NCBI GenBank assembly: GCA_029891345.1
Contig: CM056993.1
Coordinates: 225,689,924-225,753,923 of the forward strand
Origin: Dryococelus australis
Lineage: Eukaryota > Arthropoda > Insecta > Phasmatodea > Phasmatidae
Direction of reading: 5' to 3'
Length of the DNA: 64,000 bases
The stretch's first letter is position 1, and the number at the start of each line of letters is the position of its first letter. Below, in pieces: positions 59,218 to 64,000 of the stretch. Both the position numbers and the translations under genes were made by a program. The notes beneath the pieces are model-generated. The model did not search any database. It was not told the DNA's origin and saw nothing but the letters and a program-made list of their open reading frames with translations.

Positions 59218-59853
59218 TCAGTCAGGTCAGTAACCCTGATTGTGTCGGACATTAGCTTGGAATTGCATTCCATGTTCTTTCCTCTGCTGAACTTGGATGG
59301 GGCATGGTCAATTGTGCTCACAGATTTCCAAACATACTTCTATGTGCCGAACAAAGATATAGGAGAGTAACTTAAGCCTGCAAATGAGCCAGAAACGACA
59401 TTGGACCTATGAGGTTATACTAGAATGCTACAGAGCGAGATGTATTGTATCGCTCAGATAGAATTCACAGGAAGCGACACTCTTGCTGCGATGCTCAAAT
59501 TCGCGAACACTAAGTACAGAGTGAAGAAAATGCATGAATTAGCCCTGCCAGTAAACATTTTCCCTGTTAATGTTATAAGTATAAACTGTAATTTGGTTAC
59601 CAAAATGTACGTTGTTGGCGAGCCCAACCAAAATTACACAAATTTTCCATTATTGTATCTCCAGTCTTTAAGCTCAGTCTTTAAGCTGGTGGATGTACCG
59701 AAGGTGCACATTTATGTCCCGATTGTGATGGAGAGTGTACAGGAAGTGATCGATTCTGTAGTAGACCAAGAGAGTTGTTTGACTAATTTCGAGGTGAGGA
59801 AATTACAGTATGCTTACATTTACACAAAGATGGGTTTAAAATTAAGGAAGTGA
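59218..59853 (+). pseudogene. Probable minor capsid (penton-like) protein of the Polinton relic
   Basis: A continuous reading from 59218 (FPLLNLDGAWSIVLTDFQTY near 59280-59340), broken by stops near 59368 and 59410, runs into the open frame 59425-59853. The latter has LPVNIFPVNVISINCNLVT, and near its end HIYVPIVMESVQEVIDSVVD. This pattern recalls the second structural protein that accompanies the major capsid protein in Polintons, probably a jelly-roll fold. Assignment rests on position between protease and major capsid gene and on general resemblance, so it is tentative. Confidence 0.5.
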
Positions 59854-59982
59854 GTACTAAGTTTATAAAAGCAGCTTACTCTACCAAACAATAAGTCAGT
59901 ACGAGGCGAACACCCAGCCTTCTAACATCTGAAAACATACATTTCCTTATAAGATTGGGACTGACCAACAACAAATAAGGAC

Positions 59983-61204
59983 ATGGAAATATTAAATGCA
60001 GCCAAACTATCAGACTTGGAAGACACTATCACCAAGGTGGAAAGCCACACATACATGCCCTATCTACCAGGGCTTTATGGACCCTCGTCTGAGGTGCGAA
60101 TCCCAGTACTAAAACCAAGACATATACACCATGATGTGTAATTCATATTTGAGATTTCAAGGAATGATTACAACAGCCAGAGGTGCTGTACCTGTGACAA
60201 TAAAAATCATCAGAAATGATATACTGCACATGATAAGTAGAATCGCATACGAGCTGAATGGATATGAAGTGGATGCGACAAGAGATGTTGCGCTTAGAGC
60301 CACCATAAGGAATTATCTCTCATTGATGCACAACAAACTGCCATCTGCTAAAATAGAAGGCTAGAGGATCGAAGAGGACTTTAATGTTCCCATCTATAGT
60401 AATGGAACATTCTATGTTTGTATTCCGTTAGCCTTGCTTTTAGGGTTCTCTGACCATTACAGGCATGTAATTATTAATTCCAAGCAGGAGTTAGTTTTTC
60501 TCTTAGCCAATATGCAAACAAATGCAATCATAGATACTGATGTTCCAACAGAAGCCAGGTCACTATCGATACGATCCATCGAATGGTTGCTTCCACATGT
60601 CCAGGTGAAAATGTTGCAAAATGTTAAATTCATGAAATATGTGGAGAAAGGCAGGAACTTTGATATTGTGTCTCATAAATGGAGTTAAGAAATGTACCCG
60701 AGTGTACTGCACTCCGTGAGCATTAATTGGAATGCCAAAATAGTTTCACAAGCAAGAAACCTCACTTCATAATAGTGGCATTTCAGACAGGCAAACATAA
60801 TGATGTCAATGCAGGCCACTCGAAATTCGATCTATGGAATATAAATAACATCAAAGTATTCCTTAACTCTGAGTGTTATTGATATGGAGAGAGATTTGAA
60901 CATAGATTTTACTAAAAGCATATAAACGGTACCATATCAAATGTACACCGACTTTCAGAGATCGTACCATAGGCAAAAACAGTCACCAATGCTAGAACCC
61001 AGTGAATTCATGAACACTGATCCCCTGTTGGTGTTTGATGTTAGCAAACAGGATTACAGTATATAGTCAGTTGCAGTCGACTGGAGGATTGAAATTACTG
61101 CCTCGGAGAATTTTCCAACATACACTCAGGCCTACACCTTAATAATCCACAGTAGGCTGGTCATGTACACTGTGCGCGACAGAATAGTTAACATACTGAA
61201 GTAA
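59983..61204 (+). pseudogene. Probable major capsid protein (double jelly-roll) of the Polinton relic
   Basis: Length (about 407 codons through frames) fits Polinton major capsid proteins somewhat shortened. Start MEILNAAKLSD at 59983, then SYLRFQGMITTARGAVP and RIAYELNGYEVDATRD (60131-60364), RHVIINSKQELVF and IRSIEWLLPHVQV (60434-60688), FIIVAFQTGKHNDVNA near 60770, KVFLNSECY near 60860, and a C-terminal block with ENFPTYTQAY-like and RLVMYTVRD near 61115-61180. Motif order agrees with the capsid proteins of metazoan Polinton-like elements. At least four frame breaks or stops. Confidence 0.68.
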
Positions 61205-61241
61205 TTAACATGTATAGGCTATTTACCATCAAACCATCACA

Positions 61242-61746
61242 ATGTTAGCAAATATCCAGGGCTGCATGTAACTGTATGGGTTTAATATTAAGCGCATCTG
61301 CATAGCATATGTAGACGGTAGAATAGTTACATATTTATTTATACCTATGTTTCCATGGAGGGCAGTCAATAGGAAAAGTAAGGTGATGAATATCTGACTG
61401 GCAAAACACTACCATGGCCTCAATTGGGACGATGGATATGTAGAATATGACAAAATATGTGACATACTCACCTACATGTTGACCATGCAGGCAGACAGTG
61501 TTGTCTTCATGGCCGGTCCAGATCAGAAGAGAAGGTTGAGAACTTATTGCAGTGCGAATGTAAAACTATGTGATCTGCAGACACAGTATGATTGCCCATC
61601 ATTAAGAGCATTGAGGGTAGGTACACAAAAACGAAACTTGTCTGTAATGCATGCAGGCTAGGCTGGACATGTCCATGCATGAACATACTGCTACTAAGGT
61701 TGTGGATAATGGAGTGCCATGATGATGGTATATACCACATGCAATA
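61242..61746 (+). pseudogene. Conserved uncharacterised protein downstream of the capsid gene
   Basis: The ATG at 61242 starts MLANIQGCM, then IAYVDGRIVTYLF, FPWRAVNRKSKV and YHGLNWDDGYVEYDKICD. The open frame 61476-61661 continues with MLTMQADSVVFMAGPDQKRR and YDCPSLRAL. In a third frame a Cys-rich end appears (NACRLGWTCPCMN, LLLRLW). I recall a similar arrangement in unnamed arthropod proteins linked to mobile DNA, but cannot name a function. The pattern of strands with WDDG and a Cys/His-rich tail could be a nuclease-like fold; that is a guess. Confidence 0.5.
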
Positions 61747-61894
61747 GTAATTGCATTATTTCTAACAGACGACAACATAAATACCAATCTTGTGCTAGGG
61801 TTAAACCACAGTAGTACTTGTGACCGCCCCATGCACATACTTGCTCTCTATCATTTCCTTACATGCGAATACTAGTACCATCATGTACGAGCTT

Positions 61895-62330
61895 ATAGCA
61901 ATGCCAAAGAGTAATTCACAGTATACGTTACTGACAGACTTAGGATTGGGGAGCCATACACTGCATCGGATTTCTGGCTGGCAGATACATCTTATGGGAT
62001 GTGTATGATATGTATGTAAAATGCAGAGTTTCGGATATGTTTAACTATATGATATGTTCAACTGATCTCTAAGACTGACATGAAACTACTTAGGGAGACT
62101 ACATTCCCCGTAGCATATAGTGGCATCAAGTGTATCTGTAACGGCAAGACAATGCATGTGGTGGAATTCTCATTATGTGTGTTTACAAAGGAAAACAATA
62201 TATAGCATGTCTCATTAACCTCAGTATAACTCTAGCTTTCCGCATGCACCTTCATGTCAAACAAGTACACCACATTCAACCTGCTGGACGTGACTAAGTA
62301 TGGTGATGTTACGCCTGGGTACAGCTGTGT
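61895..62330 (+). pseudogene. Unassigned Polinton-borne protein
   Basis: Through frame changes the plus strand reads VYVTDRLRIGEPYTASDFWL, YDMYVKCRVSDMFNYMICS, then RETTFPVAYSGIKCICNGKT and HVVEFSLCVFTKENN, later YTTFNLLDVTKYGDVTPGYS. The segments are coherent and protein-like across several stops, so this was a gene. No family is recognised. It follows the previous ORF on the same strand. Confidence 0.45.
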
Positions 62331-63027
62331 TCAACTCAAACCTGCTGAACTGTCTCAGCAAGTGGAAAGCTGCAATGGACTCTAACATTGGATGTGCCAC
62401 AACATCGAGAGTGAAGAGGAATGTCTTGCCTTATACCCGATGATATGCAGTGTTGTTGTATATCCCGACCGGACATGAAGCTGTCTTGCACCATCATCCA
62501 TATGGTGGCTCATGCAAACGAAGAGAATATACGTCATATGTGGGTTATAAAGTCAATTGCATATGAGCTGAACCATACAAACAACAGTGTAATTACCTAT
62601 TAAACTAGACCTGTACGAGCGAACATCACACGGCTATCATGAAGCATTGAGCAGTTATGTAGGGCCACAATGTGTTCTCCGCCAATGTGCGAAGTTTACT
62701 TGGCTACAGTAACATGAGCATGCTATTAAAGGTATATAAGAAGCAATGTGTGTTACATCACACCAGCAGTCATCATCAGCAGTGCAGCATTCAGTAAACA
62801 ACCACCATCACTATGAACAATATGTTCTACAAATGCAAATGTGTACAGTTCCGGCCAGAAAACATGATCTTGTACAATTAGCACTTTGTTGAGTAGTGGG
62901 GGTGGTATTAAGACCAGAGTTGGAACACAAGCAAGTGCAGGCATGTAATAGTAAAAATCATATGTGGGGATATCATGATGTGTGGGTTAATTTCCTCAGT
63001 TAGATTCTACCATGCTACAAGAACGAT
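62331..63027. other. Right part of the Polinton relic, no clear gene
   Basis: Coding-like scraps occur on plus (for example VAHANEENIRHMWVIKSIAYELNH near 62497-62585), but they do not join to a recognisable protein. Confidence 0.35.
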
Positions 63028-63294
63028 ATGTGTGCCATTGCCAATCTCCGACCAAACCATCAATTATCCACAGGTGGGCACATTCTCGCAGGACATGCAG
63101 AATTTGGAGAGATTACCAAACTGCATCACGAGAACAAGAAAGTGGACTTTCTCCTATACAATGTAGACAATGGCACAATCTACCAGAGGACCAAAGAGAG
63201 TACTGGACACATGCATACCAGTATGCTGGAAGACTTTGGAAGCAAATCAGATCTACCCTGCATGGCTATGTCTGCTGTGTATATAAGTAAATAG
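63028..63294 (+). CDS. Intact 88-codon ORF, unknown product
   Basis: An uninterrupted frame with balanced protein-like composition: GGHILAGHAEFGEITKLHHE near residue 16, DFLLYNVDNGTIYQR in the middle, and a hydrophobic end (CMAMSAVYISK). No membrane segment or metal site is obvious. It follows the decayed Polinton genes on the same strand and may be a small gene of the element or the tail of a longer one. Intactness alone, at this length, is weak evidence. Confidence 0.35.
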   Translation: MCAIANLRPNHQLSTGGHILAGHAEFGEITKLHHENKKVDFLLYNVDNGTIYQRTKESTGHMHTSMLEDFGSKSDLPCMAMSAVYISK

Positions 63295-64000
63295 AATAAT
63301 GAACTTACGTTTATTTGTGTGTGTGGATAGTACATGATGGACATCGAGGATTCGAGTATGAACAGTACGACTGTCGAGTGTGAACTACCATGTCGCAGCA
63401 AGTGTAAGTGTTGGGGAAGATATTTTTGACATTGTTGCATACATTCTGATGCTATTGGCCGAAGTTCTGAAGTAATGGTGTTTGTGGTGACACCAAACCT
63501 CTCCACCATACCTACAACATGGGGACTATACAAGGCCCTCATATCCAGCACAGTGGCAACAGTAGTCTGACGAAGATGGTTATATTCCACCCGGAACATA
63601 CCTACTATACCATTGTGACAATAGGTAAGAGTAATATGATGTATACATACAAGACTGGCGACATGCAGCAGATATACTGAGGACTGCGATAGTATTGCGC
63701 ACTGTCTGTTGGTACATATGCCTTCCTCATACGAGCTTGGTCAACAACTGATCGGGGTAAGATGTACATATAGCAAGTGTGCTGTCTTCTACATGAGGGA
63801 GGATATGTCACTTCCCTGCATAGAGGAAACAGTCCTTGCTGCAGCATGTCTGCATGGTACAGTTGTTGCAGGTGGACCCGGCCCCGGCCCAGGACATGTT
63901 ATCACAGCTGCCAGCCATAGTCTTGATGCCCATATCATCATCACCATCATCAACAACAACAGCAAGGTGTAAAAGGGCCGCGAATATGATGGCCCCAGAC
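63295..64000. other. Right edge of window, unassigned
   Basis: Overlapping frames on both strands (63180-63599 minus, 63709-63972 plus) show no recognised domain. The minus-strand frame may be a shadow of Polinton sequence. The polymerase of this element, if present, would have to lie beyond 64000. Confidence 0.35.
63931..63965. repeat. Short CAT/CAA trinucleotide tract
   Basis: Catatcatcatcaccatcat followed by caacaacaacagcaa gives an Ile/Asn-rich end in the plus-strand frame. Confidence 0.8.

Larger units (their letters stand above)
54485..63900. mobile_element. Polinton/Maverick (adintovirus-like) element, decayed; right part may run out of the window
   Basis: It has hallmark genes in a divergent layout. 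Minus strand: packaging ATPase, coiled-coil protein, unknown protein and integrase with chromodomain. Plus strand: PLA2-like domain, pX-like peptide, adenain-like protease, probable minor capsid protein, probable major capsid protein and unassigned ORFs. Polintons are self-replicating DNA elements with viral morphogenesis genes, and adintoviruses are their virus-like relatives. The PLA2 plus pX pair points towards the latter. I see no polymerase within the window portion and no terminal inverted repeat pair. Every gene has stops or frameshifts, so this is an old integrated copy. Borders are estimates. Confidence 0.88.

Overview
The window looks like repeat-rich nuclear DNA of an arthropod, most likely an insect. 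It is AT-rich, has no long intact host gene, and carries BEL/Pao, piggyBac, Tc1-like, tRNA-derived SINE, DUF4817-type and Polinton (Maverick) relics, a mix typical of large insect genomes. The order cannot be fixed from this sequence alone; a polyneopteran insect is a guess. I found no rRNA, no convincing functional tRNA, no CRISPR array and no bacterial-style operon.

Layout. At 3.8-11.5 kb lies a nearly full-length but dead BEL/Pao LTR retrotransposon. It has two LTRs, a perfect 5-bp target duplication (GGGTG), and decayed gag, protease, RT, RNase H-region, integrase and C-terminal segments. Its gag is split at 5118-6840 by a nested element with inverted CCCAAGTAG ends. From 12 to 17 kb there are simple repeats, a 4 x 43-bp minisatellite, a GC-rich stretch and a tRNA-derived SINE. 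At 17.2-26.8 kb lies a very large inverted repeat: two arms of about 3.4 kb around a 2.8-kb spacer, with a small C2HC zinc-finger ORF starting inside one arm. From 27 to 32 kb there is a Tc1-like transposase scrap, SINEs and minisatellites, including a block with an exact 10-bp period. At 32.4-35.4 kb (minus strand) is a broken protein-primed type B DNA polymerase of Polinton type, with a 36/37-bp minisatellite inside its N-terminal coding region. From 36 to 50 kb there are SINEs, a short MITE with TA-bounded ends, a dead piggyBac transposase (46.0-48.0 kb) and a 3 x 64-bp repeat. At 50.4-51.6 kb (minus) are a retrotransposon gag-like fragment and a DUF4817 helix-turn-helix ORF.

The most informative region is 54.5-63.3 kb, a decayed Polinton/adintovirus-like element. 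On the minus strand it has, from right to left, a packaging ATPase, a coiled-coil protein, an unknown protein and a retroviral-type integrase with a chromodomain. On the plus strand, diverging from these, it has a parvovirus-type phospholipase A2 domain, an adenovirus pX-like basic peptide, an adenain-like cysteine protease, a probable minor capsid protein, a probable double jelly-roll major capsid protein, and several unassigned ORFs. Together these are a virion-assembly module (capsid, maturation protease, packaging motor, endosome-escape-type PLA2) plus an integration module. No polymerase is seen in this element inside the window. The polB at 32.4-35.4 kb is either from another copy or a displaced part of the same one. 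All of these genes carry stops and frameshifts, so they are fossils. Family assignments rest on motif recognition by eye; no database search was run.
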